Source: Silene latifolia
Taxonomy: Eukaryota; Streptophyta; Magnoliopsida; Caryophyllales; Caryophyllaceae
Reading direction: 5' to 3'
NCBI RefSeq assembly: GCF_048544455.1
Contig: NC_133526.1
Location: 12,354,001-12,418,000 of the forward strand
DNA length: 64,000 nt
Shown here: piece by piece, positions 1-11,601 of the stretch
How positions within the stretch are numbered: position 1 is the first letter of the stretch
Layout: the number at the start of each line of letters is the position of its first letter
Program-made: the position numbers and the translations under genes
Notes under the pieces: model-generated
What the model saw: the letters and a program-made list of their open reading frames with translations, nothing else
Told to the model about the DNA's origin: nothing
The model's database searches: none

Positions 1-49
1 AGTCGCCACCCCCGCCCCCGCCACCACCACCACGGCGGCCGCCTCCCGT

Positions 50-88
<39 letters not shown>

Positions 89-3000
89 TGTGTTTGGGTG
101 TTCTTTTTATTTTTTTTGTTGTTTTTTCTCCTTATATCGTCTTGCTATATAATATTGTTTTAAATTTGTGAGTTTTTATTTTTTTAATCTTAGATCTACT
201 AAAATAGATCAATTTTCATTGACCCGTTTTTTTTGTTCATTTCCGTTTTGTTATTTTTTTTTTCAATTTTCATGTTTTGGTCTTTATGTTTTCATTTCCG
301 TTTTGTAGTTAATGTTTTGTTTTTTTTGACCCATCTCCGTTTTTTTTCGTTCATTTCCGTTTTTTTTTTTTTTTTTTTTTTTTTTTCAATTTTCATGTTT
401 TGGTCTTTTTTTTCCGGTTATTGACATTCTTACAAATTATAATTTGATTTCGTATTTAAAATTTTCTTTTGGTATTGTGTGATTTAGGATCTATTAAAAT
501 TACTTTATCGGTTAAAATTACACTTTTTTTCGTTGAAATTACACTTTTTCCGTTAAAATTACACTTTTTTTGGGTTAAAATTACACTTTTTTTCGTTAAA
601 ATTACACTTTTTACCGTTAAAATTACACTTTTTTCCGTTAAAATTACACTTTTTTTAGGTTAAAATCACAGTTTTTTCATTGTTAAAAATACACTTTTTT
701 CCGTTAAAATTACACTTTTTTGTGTTAAAATTTCACTTTTTTTTCCGGTTAAAATTATAGTACTAAATGTATTAGTTATGAAATCTCATTTTTTTTACTT
801 TTTTCTTGTTGATATCACTTTGTTAATATCCGTCTTGTTATATATATTTGCCAAATTTCGTATTTAAAATTTTATTTTGGTATTATGTGATTTAGGATCT
901 ATTAAAATTACTTTATCGGTTAAAATTACAATTTTTTCCGTTAAAATTACACTTTTTTCCGTTAAAATCACACTTTTTTCCGTTAAAATCACAGTTTTTT
1001 CCTAGTTATAATTACACTTTTTTCCGTTAAAATTACACTTTTTTCCGTTAAAATCACACTTTTTTCCTAGTTATAATTACACTTTTTTCCGTTAAAATTA
1101 CACTTTTTTCTGTTAAAATTACACTTTTTTCCTTTAAAATTACACTTGTCTTCATTAAAATTACATTTATCTCTACTAAGGTTATCTCCTCAATGACTAA
1201 AGTTACGCTTTTGGACTAAAGTTAGAACAATTTGGACTGAAGTTACACAAATTTGGACTAAACTTACACAATTTGGACTAAAATTACACAATTTGGACTA
1301 AAATTACACAATTTGGACTAAAGATACACAAATTTGGACTATAGTTATACATTTGGATTAAAATTACACTTTTATGGACTAAAATTACACTTACAGGACT
1401 AAAATTACACTTTTGTAGACTAAATTTATACATTTGTGGATTAAAGTTACACATTTGTAGACTAAAATTACACTTTTTTGTACTAAAATTACACTTTTGT
1501 GGACTAAAATTACACTCATAAAACGATAAAAGATGCACACACTATCAATTTACTAAGTTACACTTTAGTGGACAATGATTGGAATTGCACAATCTAAATG
1601 ACTCAAAATAAATGAATTGTGTAATTTTACTCTAAATTTAGTTGTAAATAGTGTATTATTAGTTCAAAATTATTCGTAAGTAGTGTATTTTCAATCCAAA
1701 AATGTATTTTTAGTCCAAAATTGTATAATTTTAGTCCAAATTTAGTTGTAAATATTGTATTCAATTTAGTCGTAAACTCCATTAGTTCGTCCAAATAGTC
1801 CAAATAGTCCAAATTAGTTAGTCCATATTGTCCAAAATGTCCAAATTAGTTAGTCCATATTGTCCAAATTAATTAGTCCAAATTGTCCAAATAGTCCAAA
1901 TTATCCAAATAGTCCAAATTAGTCTAACTTTAGTCCAAGAGTGTAACTTTAGTCATTAATAGAGATAAGTGTAATTTTAACAGGAAAAAGTGTAATTTTA
2001 ACCGAAAAAAGTATAATTTTAAAGTAGAAAGGTGTAATTTTAAAGGAAAAAAATGTAATTCCAACAAGAAAAAGTATAATTTTAACAGGAAAAAGTGTAA
2101 TTGTAACAGAATTGAGTGTAATTTTAACATAAAAAGTGTAATTGTAACAAAAAGTGTAATTGTAAGAAGAAAAAGTGTAATTGTGACAGAGAAAGTGTAA
2201 TTGTAACAAGAAATAGTGTAATTCTAACATAAAAAGTGTAATTGTAACAAAAAAAAGTGTAATTGTAAGAAGAAAAAGTGTAATTGTGACAAGAAAAAGT
2301 GTAATTCCAACTAAAAAAATGTAATTTTAACAGGAAAAAGTGTAATTGTAACAAGAAAAAGTGTAATTGTAATAGAAAAAAGTGTAATTTTAACAGGAAA
2401 AAGTGTAATTATAACCGAAATAAGGGTAATTTTAACCTAAAAAGTTTAATTTTAACCAAAAAAAATGTAATTTTAACCAAAAAAAGTGAAATTGTAACCA
2501 AAAAAAGTGTAATAATAAAAAACAGAAATAAAAAGTAGATGAAATAAATGAAGGTGAAGACTGAAAATGTGAAACAATAAAAAAAAAAGAAATAAAAAAA
2601 TGCAAAAACCAAAATCAAAATATGAAACACAAACAACCAAAAACCGAAATAAACAAAATGCAAAAAAAAAAAAAATATGAAACAATAAAAAAAAAACGAG
2701 ATCTGAAAATGTGAAAAAAAATAAAAAAAAAAGGGAACATCTACATTGCTGAGACAAGTAATAAACCGAATCTAAAAAAACAATGAAACCGAATCTGAAA
2801 AAAAAATAATAAACCAAATCTAAAAAAAATAATAAACCAAATTTAAAAAACAATGAAACAAGATTTGAAATAAAAAATGAAAAAATGATCTCAGAAAAAC
2901 GAAATAAAAAACGAGATCTAAACGGAAGAGAAAAAATAAACCAAATACACGAAATCTTAAACATAAAAAAAATCTGAAAAAAAATAAACAATAAAACCCA

Positions 3001-3720
3001 ACCCCTAATCAAAAAATCTCTGAAAATAAATTAAAAAAATACAAAATTTGTAACAAAAAAAACGGCCACAACAAGTGAACATTCTCAGCAATGCAGTGAT
3101 TAATTTCTGCCATTTTTACTTTCTAAATCGTTTCTACATGCTCTTCTTATTTGAAGGTATAATCTTTATGAGATTGTTTTGTTTAACACGAGGAATGATG
3201 TGCTCTAGACGCCCAGATCTGAAAAGAAAAACGAAAAAAAAAAATGAAATGAGGAGAGGAGGCGGGAGGATTTCGAGGCTGGGTGAAGGTGGTTTCGGGT
3301 TGGTGGTCGGAAAGAAGGGGAGGAGGTTGTGTGGTTGGTGGAGGTCGTGATGGTGGGAGGAGAAGGCGGCGTTGGGGTTGCGGGGTTGAGGAGGAACAGG
3401 GTTGGGGTTGCGGGGTTGAGGGAGGGCGACGTTGGATGGTGGTGGGGTTGCGGGGTCACTGGCTGCCGGAGGAAGGAGGGCGACGTCGAGGAGGAACGCT
3501 TTTCTTTTTTTTGTTCTGAGATGTTTTTGGGTTTTATTTGTTTCATTGGGGTTTTTTTTTTCTGAGATTTTTTGGGTTTTTTTTGTTTGATGAGAGTAAA
3601 ATGAGAGAATGTGAAAGTGAGATGTAGAGAGGGAGAGGAGGGTGTGATAATGAGGGAAGGAGTGATTAGTGAGAAATTTAATTGAATTGAGGAGGTAATT
3701 AAGGGAGCTTGATTTCTAGC
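1..3720. repeat. Giant inverted array of short AT-rich repeats (left end cut by window)
   Basis: Between about 490 and 1160 the + strand repeats a unit of about 20 bp built on GTTAAAATTACAC followed by a T-run. From about 1195 to 1530 a related unit, GGACTAAAATTACAC, takes over. From about 1620 to 1925 the units are TAGTCCAAATT-like, and from 1926 to 2520 the first unit returns in reverse complement (AGTGTAATTTTAAC then A-run). Outside these lie T-rich (55-480) and A-rich (2520-3060) stretches that also mirror each other. Outermost are a C-rich stretch (1-52) and a G-rich stretch (3250-3500). The whole reads as one imperfect inverted repeat centred near 1.55-1.6 kb with arms of at least 1.5 kb. 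Long open frames here are low-complexity and are not treated as genes. It may be a foldback transposon or an inverted satellite; no transposase is visible. Confidence 0.75.
3250..3510. other. GC-rich, G-skewed stretch flanking the inverted array
   Basis: A roughly 260-bp stretch rich in GGTTGGGGTTGCGGGG-like and GGAGG motifs stands out in an AT-rich neighbourhood. Open frames exist on both strands but encode Gly/Arg- or Pro/Ser-rich low-complexity peptides without a recognisable domain. A similar GC-rich block lies near 57090-57500. Confidence 0.5.
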
Positions 3721-3816
3721 CCTTCATTGAGATGTAATCTCCTCCCTCCATCCCCTCCATCCTAAGGCCCTTAGAAAGACTTAGGGACTCAATTGATGGA
3801 AGGGACTTAGAAGAAC

Positions 3817-3928
<112 letters not shown>

Positions 3929-4078
3929 TAGTTTGAACTATGAAGGATTGAAGGTAGACTTGAGAAAATAGGCCCGGCCCAAATAACCTGATCCGAACTC
4001 GAACTCAAGACCCAAACCTCAATTGACCAAGATCCAAAATAAGTGATATTGTTACAACCTGATTCCTGGCTGCTAAAG

Positions 4079-4140
4079 GTCGTCGACAAATTACTAAATA
4101 TCGTCGACAATTTTAATGAACTTCCAAATTTGCCCCTCCC
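4079..4140 (+). repeat. Left terminal inverted repeat of the MULE (core)
   Basis: The core contains CGTCGAC twice, about 22 bp apart, then AATTTGCCCCTCCC. It matches the inverse of 12407-12467 almost perfectly over the first 34 bp and loosely beyond. Confidence 0.9.
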
Positions 4141-4494
4141 TCACACTCCCCCTAATATTTTCCTTTTTATTCAAAAACTACCTATCACATTCCAAATTTT
4201 GAAAAAAAACAACCCGACTCAGATTTTGAAGAAAAAAACCCGACACAAACGTATCGACCGCATCATTTCCGTCACGAATTCAAACATTCAACAAGGTATG
4301 TGATTCGGGATTAAATTTTTTTTGTAGTATTTTGCTTAGTTTGTAAATGTGTGACGGAATTAGGATAGATGCCAAATTAGTGACGGAATTAGGATAGATG
4401 CTTTGATTTCAATCGGATTTAGTCGTGTTACGCGAAAATCAAACAGAATAATCGAAACAATTAATCGAAAAAAAAAAAAAAAGAAGACGAAAAT

Positions 4495-4632
4495 CTGGGC
4501 TGAGACGTTGGGTTTCTTCGTCCCATACCCAGGCCAGACGAAGCCATTGCTCGTCTCATGTGGCCTTTGGACGAAGGATTCCTTCGTCTGGGCTTGGTGT
4601 TGGACGAAGGAATTCTTCGTCTGGCCCAAATG
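4495..4632. repeat. Left subterminal cluster of GGACGAAGGA palindromic motifs
   Basis: At least six copies of CTTCGTC/GACGAAG in both orientations occur within about 140 bp. Adjacent copies form short near-palindromes, for example GACGAAGGATTCCTTCGTC. The cluster is flanked by a poly(A) tract on the outer side and a poly(T) tract on the inner side. Dense subterminal motifs of this kind are typical transposase-binding regions; that role is inferred. Confidence 0.75.
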
Positions 4633-4678
4633 TTGTTTTTTTTTTCTTTTTTCTTTTTGTTTTAGAATTTCTCGTTAC

Positions 4679-4709
<31 letters not shown>

Positions 4710-4787
4710 AATTTTATTCCGTCTTGTTTTGTTATCGTTATAAAGTAATAAATTATTAATAATAATTGTCGTTCGTGGCGAAGTCGT

Positions 4788-5102
4788 TGTAAATATATAT
4801 TTTTTCCGTCTCGTTTTGTCGATGTAAAATATAAATTAATTATTACTAATAAACTTCTTTTGGGGATATTTTGTTTTTTTATTTATTTTTTAATTTACAT
4901 AAACTTATATTTATAAATTCTTTGTTTTATTAATTTAAGTAATCAAGTTGTTGTAAATATATTTTTGTTTAACGTCTCGTTTAGTTTACGTAAAATATTA
5001 ATTAATTATTATTACTAAACCCCGTTCCGGGTTATTTTTTTTTTTTTTTTTTTAATTTTTAATTTACTTAAACTTATATTTATAAATTCTTTGTTTTATT
5101 TT
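4788..5102 (+). repeat. Two-copy AT-rich tandem repeat in the left MULE arm
   Basis: Two copies of about 150-160 bp each contain GTTGTAAATATAT, GTCTCGTTT, a TTAATTATTA stretch and AAACTTATATTTATAAATTC. The second copy ends just before the PMD start codon, so the repeat is the immediate upstream sequence of that gene. Diverged inverse copies lie at 11640-11830. Confidence 0.7.
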
Positions 5103-5110
5103 TTGAATAG

Positions 5111-7036
5111 ATGGCCGGTGGAGGAAATGACCGTCACGTTCGAGCTCGAAAGGGGCTCCGGTTTGAGTCGAGGTTGGAGATGGTAGTACCGATTCGTGGG
5201 TGATGAGCGGTTGGAGGAGGAGCTGGTTTGGTCTGGTGATGTGATAGGTGAGGAGGAGTCGGGTTATGAGCGAGTGCGTAGGGTGCCACGTAGACGGAAT
5301 GAGGAGGGGCGTTTCCTGCGGAGGTCGGATGGTAGTTCTAGTAGTGTGGTGGCTCCAAAGAAGAAGTCGGGTAAGGATGTCTCTTGGTTGATCGATCATC
5401 GTGTTCCTGGTGGTCCCGACTTTCCCACGTGATTCCTAGCTTTGGGGGCCACATTGCCAACACCTTATGGTCGACTCCTAATGAGGTCGGTCGACCGGTT
5501 TTTTAACGGTTACCACCGGTTTGGTAAGACGAGGTTGTTGAGTTGTTGGCAACTCCCTCCGTGCTTAAGACTATTTATGACGGTATTGGTCTTTCTCACC
5601 TATTAGATTCCATGGCCGAGAATTATAACATGCCCCTTATTTCTGCTTTTGTTGAGAGATGGCAACCCGACACCAACAGTTTTCACATGCCCTTTGGGGA
5701 GATGTCCATACTCCTTCACGATGTTGCGCAGATCTTAGGCGTTCGGGTTGATGGTAACTGTTGTAAGGTGGAGAGTAATGACGGGACGTTGGCGGATCCC
5801 CTTATGTATGTTTGTGGCTTTTTTGGGATTTCATCGGAGCGATTGAGGTTGCCGTTAAACTCTAGGAAGAAGGTCCCTATTTACAAGAGTGGGGGTATAT
5901 TGGTAGATGCGGTTGTGAAACGGCGAGAGCTAATTGTGATGTTGTTTTTGCTCGGGGTTTTTGGTCATGCGGTGTTGGGGTCGACACTTTTTGTCGACAA
6001 ATCAGGTGATAGGTTACGTCCTCAGTTGTTTCCTTTAGTGTATGATGCTGATGGTGTACACGACTACGCTTGGGGAGCCGGTGTACTTACCTTCATGTAC
6101 CGACAGGTTGGGGTGGCTTCACGTCTTTGGTGTGAAGACTATTGGTGGTTGCTTGACTTTGTTGCAATCGTGGATCTATGAGTATTTTCCTATGTTCGGA
6201 CCCGGTCCACCTTCGGCAATTGACCCTACTCAGCCTCGGTCGTGTCCTTGGAGATCCGTTGGTCCCTTCGCTCAAAATGCGGAGAAATTGTTGGAGTATC
6301 GGAGGTTGTTAGATGGGCTTACTTGTGCTTCCATTAGGTGGGATCCGTGCGGGCCGCGTCGGGGAAGAGTATCATCCTCGTACTTTGTATGCCGTTGTAT
6401 TCGTTTCATGGACATAGCGGAGTCGTACCACCGATCGGTGTTTACGACGGTTTGGGTATGTCCCATTATGAGATTGACAACGCATCGTCCCGCCGGGGAT
6501 AGGGTACGAGGTTAGGGTTGGGGTTGCGGAGACCGATCATCTTTGGGATTGTTGGCGGGATCACGTGGTTCACTTTTCGTAAATCGAGACCAGTTAGTTT
6601 CCGGGTGAGACGGAGCCAGATTATGAGGCTTGGTATAATGGGAATTCTCACCCGTTCATCATTGATCCCGACCACCATGATGCCCCGCGCCACATGATGA
6701 TTTTGATATTCCTGCTTTGAGGTAATAATATTACTTACGCTTGTTGTAATAATTGTTTAACTTTCTTATTGTTCCTCGATAATGTTTATAATGTTTTAGT
6801 TGTTTTTGTCAATTTGCAGATCGCACGTGCTTTAATGTTTCGTTTTTGAGGCCAAAGGAATTAAGGATGACAAGAAACAGCTTGCCTTCCTCCGCAAGAT
6901 GATGAAGAACATCGACCCATTGATTGCGAGGGTGGGGATATCATACGTCGGCGAGGACCTCGTCAAACACCCGGTGATGTTGTTCGGCGTAGATCGATGG
7001 TGTGTACATGATAGCGAGCAAGAGGATGATAAGTAG
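5111..7036 (+). pseudogene. Plant mobile domain (PMD / aminotransferase-like) gene inside the MULE, frame-disrupted
   Basis: The family consists of plant-specific proteins found both as host genes (MAIN/MAIL1 type, linked to transposon silencing) and in transposons. A start at 5111 reads MAGGGNDRHVRAR; frame changes then lead to a charged N-terminal region (5196-5432). The core at 5543-6181 includes LLDSMAENYNMPLISAFVER, DTNSFHMPFGEMSI and VAQILGVRVDG, the classic PMD opening, followed by a loss of frame near 6110-6140. The next piece reads GVKTIGGCLTLLQSWIYEYF, another PMD hallmark. The C-terminal part (6490-6715) is decayed. A last exon-like piece, about 6845-7036, reads AFLRKMMKNIDPLIARVG and ends in an acidic tail before TAG. 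At least three frame breaks and extra stops make this copy a pseudogene. Its position between the terminal repeats, convergent with the transposase, says it is element cargo, not a host gene. Confidence 0.85.
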
Positions 7037-7246
7037 TCGGGAGACTAGTTTGTGTTTGTTTTCTTTTATGTTGTACGTTTTTGAAGACATTTTTTATGTT
7101 GGATGATTATGTTAGTTGACTATTTGAACGTTGTTTATTTCAAAAAACATGACGGTTTTAAATTCTGAAATTTCTTAAATTTCTTAAATTTCTTGAATAC
7201 ATAGCAACTGATGCAAATTCATACATTTCTGGAAATAGTAACTACT

Positions 7247-7615
7247 TCATGACAATGGCAACATAATGAAAACAAACAAATACAAGATACACTTGAAATA
7301 AAACTTCATCATCCTTGTCATTTCCGAAATCTCCTTTTTTATACCTATCACTTGCTCTTTCATGACATTTCCACTTGATGCATCATCACCTTCATCTTGA
7401 CATGCTATATTCAACTTTTTTGTTATTGTTAAATGATCTTGATCAACCACGACACAAAATGATCGCAAGGTACGCACTTAAAAAAGCTTTCTTCGGATTA
7501 GTAGTCAATCTTAAATCTTGATGATAGCATTTCTTTGACAACGATTGCAAATTTGATTCTTAAAATCAAGGCCTTCAATTGGTCGGGTTCCCCACATTGA
7601 GGATGATGTTGACAT
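7247..7615 (-). pseudogene. Remnant of a plant GRF-type zinc-finger/coiled-coil protein
   Basis: Reading minus from ATG at 7615 gives a Ser-rich start, then FKNQICNRCQRNAIIKI with a CxxC pair. After frame changes come TTNPKKAF and FKCVPCDHFVSWLIKI, which resemble the second half of a GRF zinc finger (N-P-x-x-x-F-F-x-C...C...F-x-W). The final piece (7247-7477) is an acidic and polar helix, MKEQVIGIKKEISEMTRMMK, ending in a hydrophobic tail, FYFKCILYLFVFIMLPLS. Zinc finger, coiled coil and terminal membrane anchor in that order match small plant GRF proteins often seen in transposon-rich DNA. At least two frameshifts make it non-functional. The assignment rests on spacing of few residues, so it is moderate. 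Confidence 0.55.
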
Positions 7616-7731
7616 AAGTAAAGATTTGAAGAAGAAAATGGAAGATGATGAAGATGATTGGAAAATAGAAAAGGTTGAAGATGAGTGCAAAATTACAACA
7701 TTATGTAGATGTTTATATAGGGAAAAATGTG

Positions 7732-7965
7732 ACCGTTATAATTCAAAATAGCCGTTATAATTCAAAAATAGCCGTTATAATTCAAATGTTACCGTTATAA
7801 TTCAAAATAACCGTTACAATTCAAAAATAGCCGTTATAATTCAAATTTTACCGTTATAATTCAAAATAACCGTTATAATTCAAAATAGCCGTTATAATTC
7901 AAAAATAGCCGTTATAATTCAAAATAACCGTTATAATTCAAAAATAACCGTTACAATTAATAGGT
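7732..7965 (+). repeat. Tandem array of a ~20-bp unit, CCGTTATAATTCAAAATAG
   Basis: About twelve units alternate between AAAATAG, AAAAATAG, AATGTTA and AAAATAA endings. The array lies in the centre of the MULE between the GRF remnant (minus) and the small ORF (plus), that is, in the shared upstream region of two divergent genes. Confidence 0.93.
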
Positions 7966-8063
7966 TATAAATATGCCATTCTATGTCAATTTCAATCACA
8001 ACATCCAAATCATCTTCACTCACTACAATACTAATTATTCACTCACAACATCCAATCCTAAAA

Positions 8064-8547
8064 TGGTTCTCACAAATGCTCAAAAAATCAGAGTTTATCA
8101 AATAAGAATCGATTTAATTGTTCAAAATTTACCAATTCTAATTGAGCGTCTTGAATCGGTGGTTCCCAAAGGTGACACTTTGTATGGCACATGTCAAGAA
8201 CCTCCAATTGGGACCCTTTGTATAATTTTACAAGGAAACCCGGATCATGTTCTAACTCCAGCAGTTAGAGATGAGGTTGTTTCTGATGAAGTACTAAACG
8301 AGAAGATGTGGGAGTTTCGTAGGTTGAAAAGTGATATCTTTACATATTTTGAGCGCATTCTCACCGTGATCGATTACCCAAGACTATCGGACTTATGTCT
8401 TTGGTAGAGTGCTTGGGGCAAGGAATTCTTTATCTCTACTTGAATGATTTGTTGACTCAATATATGTCTACCCAACCTGAAGAAATTGAGATTCAAGATC
8501 ATGAAGAAGATAAGGAATCATCATCTTCATCATCGGAAGATAATTAA
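8064..8547 (+). pseudogene. Small unknown ORF of the MULE with an acidic/serine tail, one frameshift
   Basis: From ATG at 8064 (MVLTNAQKIRVYQIRIDLIV) an open frame runs to a stop at 8407. In the next frame the reading continues as VECLGQGILYLYLNDLLTQY and ends in HEEDKESSSSSSEDN with TAA at 8545-8547. A single 1-nt slip near 8390 would explain this, giving a protein of about 160 residues. It is predicted to be mostly helical with a strongly acidic Ser-rich C-terminus. I do not recognise the family. Its place directly beside the tandem array and divergent from the GRF remnant suggests it is another accessory gene of this MULE lineage. An ATG at 7973 is also in frame and would add 30 residues. 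Confidence 0.5.
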
Positions 8548-8548
8548 G

Positions 8549-8650
8549 TTCGGGGTTTGGGGTTTGGGGTTTAGGGTTTAGGGTTTGGGATTTGGGGTTT
8601 GGGGTTTAGGGTTTAGGGTTTGCTATTTAGGGTTTGGTATTTGGGGTATG
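8549..8650 (+). repeat. Degenerate telomere-like (TTTAGGG)n tract
   Basis: About twelve copies of GGTTTAGGG, GGTTTGGGG and close variants follow the small ORF. Plant telomere repeat is TTTAGGG; here the units are mixed with TTTGGGG and ATTTGGGG, so this is an interstitial degenerate tract inside the transposon, not a chromosome end. Confidence 0.85.
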
Positions 8651-8780
8651 GTATGTTTTAATTATGTTTTTATTGGTTTATGTTTTAATTATGTCAAAAC
8701 GCGTTTTAAGGAATGTTTTAATTAAAATATGTCAAATTGTGTTTTAAGGATTGTTTTAATTAAATTACGTTTTAAGTCAT

Positions 8781-11601
8781 TTAATCGGATGCGAAAGATA
8801 ATAAACTACAATAATCGGATAAATAAAATAAAATATAAGGTACAATATTCGGATATATAATATAAAAGATACAATAATCGGACAAATAAAAGCTAAGATG
8901 AACTCGCAAATCGCGCCATACACGAAACCGATGTCGATACAGGCCATTATAATGAGCTACGCTTGCATCATGTACCCAACAAGGGGCTACTGGAGGCATA
9001 GGTGACAAGGGGCGTACCCGGAGCCGCAAATAGTGGTTTCCCGCATGTAATACCCATAAGACACCATATGGGGTACGTACTCCGGGGAGGGGGCTCGTAA
9101 AGGCAAATAAGTAAAACTACCATTCCAATGTCGCTGACTTTCTCGATCGTCAAATGCAGAAATACAACATATCACCCAATTGTACATCGTAGCATAACCA
9201 TATAGATCGAAACCGTCCATCCAATGACCCGAGCCACACGGTATCTGATCCATAAATGTAATTCTAGCTACCTCCGCATCAAATCTCCCTGGCCCATAAA
9301 TATGTTCACGGTAAAGGGGACTACAGATTTCCCTAAGTAAATCTGTTCTAGCCATCGTGAAATGAGATTGATCACCCCGAACAGCATGTGAGATAACTCG
9401 AAAACCACAATGACCGTCTCCGGAAGGATTAAACCACGCTTCTAAATGCTCGTGAAACCATGAAGGCAAAAAGTCACGATAAGGAAAGTACCTCACATGA
9501 CCAATGGTGTAGTCGACCTCAAGAGGTGCGCAATGCGATGTACCGAAACTCCCCGTAGTCGTGGTAGCAGTGGTAGACGGTGTACCGGGGCTCGTTTGAG
9601 TGGACCGGGGGGTACTATACGGAGTAAAACGAACCGTCGGAGTAGAACGAAGAGTAGACGACGGAGTAACAGGAACCGTCGGAGTAGAACGGGGAGTACT
9701 AGACGGAGTACGTTGGGAAGACGGAGTACCTACTCGAACACGAACCCGTGCATGCTCAACGGCGGACGGATCTCTACGAGTTCCCCTACTCGGACGTCCT
9801 CTAGGGTTCTCGTTCACCCGAGGCTCGTTTACATCCTCCTCTTGCGGATGTATCTGAGAGTAAAGGGCATCGAACATGGATGATCTCATACTCGGATCTG
9901 CATTCCGAATTTCATCGAATAACTCCTCCAATCGATCATCGTCACAAGTCGGCATTGCCTCCAAACCATCGTACTCCAACTTCCTCCAAAATGCATGTAA
10001 CACATCAACCGGAACCCGAGATCCGTTTCTAGCAATGCGATGAAGTGAACAAGCACATAACAAACCAAGTGTAGTAGCCTTTACACAACCGCAATCGATC
10101 ATCAAGGCATCTTCCGTCATCTTGGCACCCCTTTCGAATTCTTCACGCAATTCAATGATGACATTCTTTGATATTTTATAAGAAAGTCTGGAAAATAATC
10201 TCTGAATCCCCGTCAACCGCTTCGTTCTAGATAACTCCAACAAGTGTCGGATCTCAACATGTTGCGTTTCCATCAAAGAATGAAACCGAATCCAGATGCT
10301 ATCAACTGCCAGTTTCGCGCTATTCAGCCATCTCTTCAAATTCGCATGAGCCGACTCAACCCGGGATGTAGAAGTATTCCCAAAATGACTTATCTTGTTC
10401 GTTCTATACTTGGCCCATTTTTCCAAGTGCGGGAACCATTGCCTCTCAATATAAGCCGTCACTCCCCCGCCCGTTCCTTGCCAATTTGCCCCACGCAACA
10501 TTAAACTTATCTTCGGTCTCCGCCTCGACAACCGCTTGAAACAAAGTACAAGTTACGTGCTTAGCCCAACTATCCTGACCCGTGATATAAAGTGCTTTCG
10601 TCTCCACGTTAGAATATATATGCCAAAGACATAGCAAGTGAGACGAATCGGGAAAAACAATGGGGATCGCGTTCAACAAACCTCCCTCGCAATCAGTAAC
10701 AATAGCATTAGGTTGAACGGCATCATTGAGCAGGGCCTTCAGTTTCCGTAGGACCCACAGATATTTCTCCTCGGACTCATGCGTCACAAGAGCATACGCG
10801 ATGACAAAGCTTTTCCCGACGGGTGTGACTCCAACCATCTCAACAAGCGGAAGACGGTATTTATTTGTCTTGTACGTGGAATCGATCTGTACCACATAAT
10901 AGTATGATCGAAACATCTTAACGGCTTCTGGATGAGCCATGAACACGTGGGTTAGCTCATCGGTCTCCTGATCAGTGACCCAATAATGAACGTACTTATC
11001 TTTGAACCGCAAGTGCTAACATCTATTGTCTTAGGGTTTCTCCCATCTCTTTCCTCGGCCCTTACTTTATGAGAACGATTGTAGATTTGTCGCCGATTAG
11101 GTCTTGAATTTTCCGGATTCCGCGATGCAAACCCGCACTAATAATTGCTTGGTCTAACGTGAGCTCTAACTTGGGCATCGATATAAGCCAACTCCTCGTC
11201 ATCAAACTTTGCAAAGTATCTGTCGCCGTCACAATACAACGTTAAACCATGATTATGAAACCCGGATCTCATCACAAGCTGCCACTTATTCTCTTCTAAT
11301 TCAACAACTTTCATTGAAAATTTGCAATTGCACCACGCGGTAGCCGTGTTACCCCTCATTAAAGAATCGGCATCCTTATTTACGGGACCTTTTCCACCCA
11401 TCCGACAAACAAAATAACGTTGTCTCAAATTCGTGTTACGACCAACTTTCTTGTTGCTTGCTTTTTTATACCAAACCCGAGTCGGAGCCCGATCTCATAT
11501 GCCCAATTAAACGCTTCAATACTGGATGCAAAGAACAAGCTAGTCTTAAAATGATCTGAGTAATCAATACCGTCTCCATCGTTAATCACCTGCGCACGCA
11601 T
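8781..11601 (-). pseudogene. MULE transposase fused to an OTU-type cysteine protease domain, frame-disrupted
   Basis: Start at 11601 (MRAQVINDGDGIDYSDHFKT) leads into a FAR1/WRKY-GCM1-like N-terminal domain (FNWAYEIGLRLGF, RQRYFVCRMGG, HNHGL). The catalytic part (11012-10446) has the first Asp in VVQIDSTYKTNKY, the second in TDCEGGL and the LCLWHIYSN motif. The third acidic residue is in SRVESAHANLKRWL in the next frame. A CxC...CxH SWIM-like finger (CGCVKA...CACSLH) follows, then a Thr/Ser/Pro linker with repeats of TPSSTPRSTPTV. Last is an OTU domain with the Asp-Cys motif GDGHCGFR; its final His is not confidently placed. Several frameshifts (near 11470, 11030-11140, 10450-10530 and 9030) and a stop at 11138 inactivate it. 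It would encode the enzyme that cuts and joins the MULE ends; the OTU part suggests removal of ubiquitin-like tags, which is inference. Confidence 0.9.

Noticed and set aside
233-3012. Long open frames rich in Phe, Leu and Lys in the inverted array
   Set aside because: They are translations of T-runs and tandem ACTTTTT units in several frames at once; no start context, domain or codon signature.
3205-3546. Pro/Ser/Thr-rich frame on the minus strand as a gene
   Set aside because: Low-complexity reading of a G-rich stretch with frames open on both strands; no family resemblance.
5111-7036. Functional host MAIN/MAIL-type gene
   Set aside because: Several frame breaks, and the gene lies between the inverted ends of a MULE.
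7732-7965. Array of short regular repeats resembling a CRISPR
   Set aside because: No unique spacers; units are head-to-tail copies of about 20 bp in plant nuclear DNA.
8549-8650. True telomere or chromosome end
   Set aside because: Only about 100 bp, degenerate, and enclosed by transposon coding sequence on both sides.
9497-9883. Arg/Ser-rich frame on the plus strand opposite the transposase linker
   Set aside because: Antisense shadow of the Thr/Ser/Pro repeat linker.
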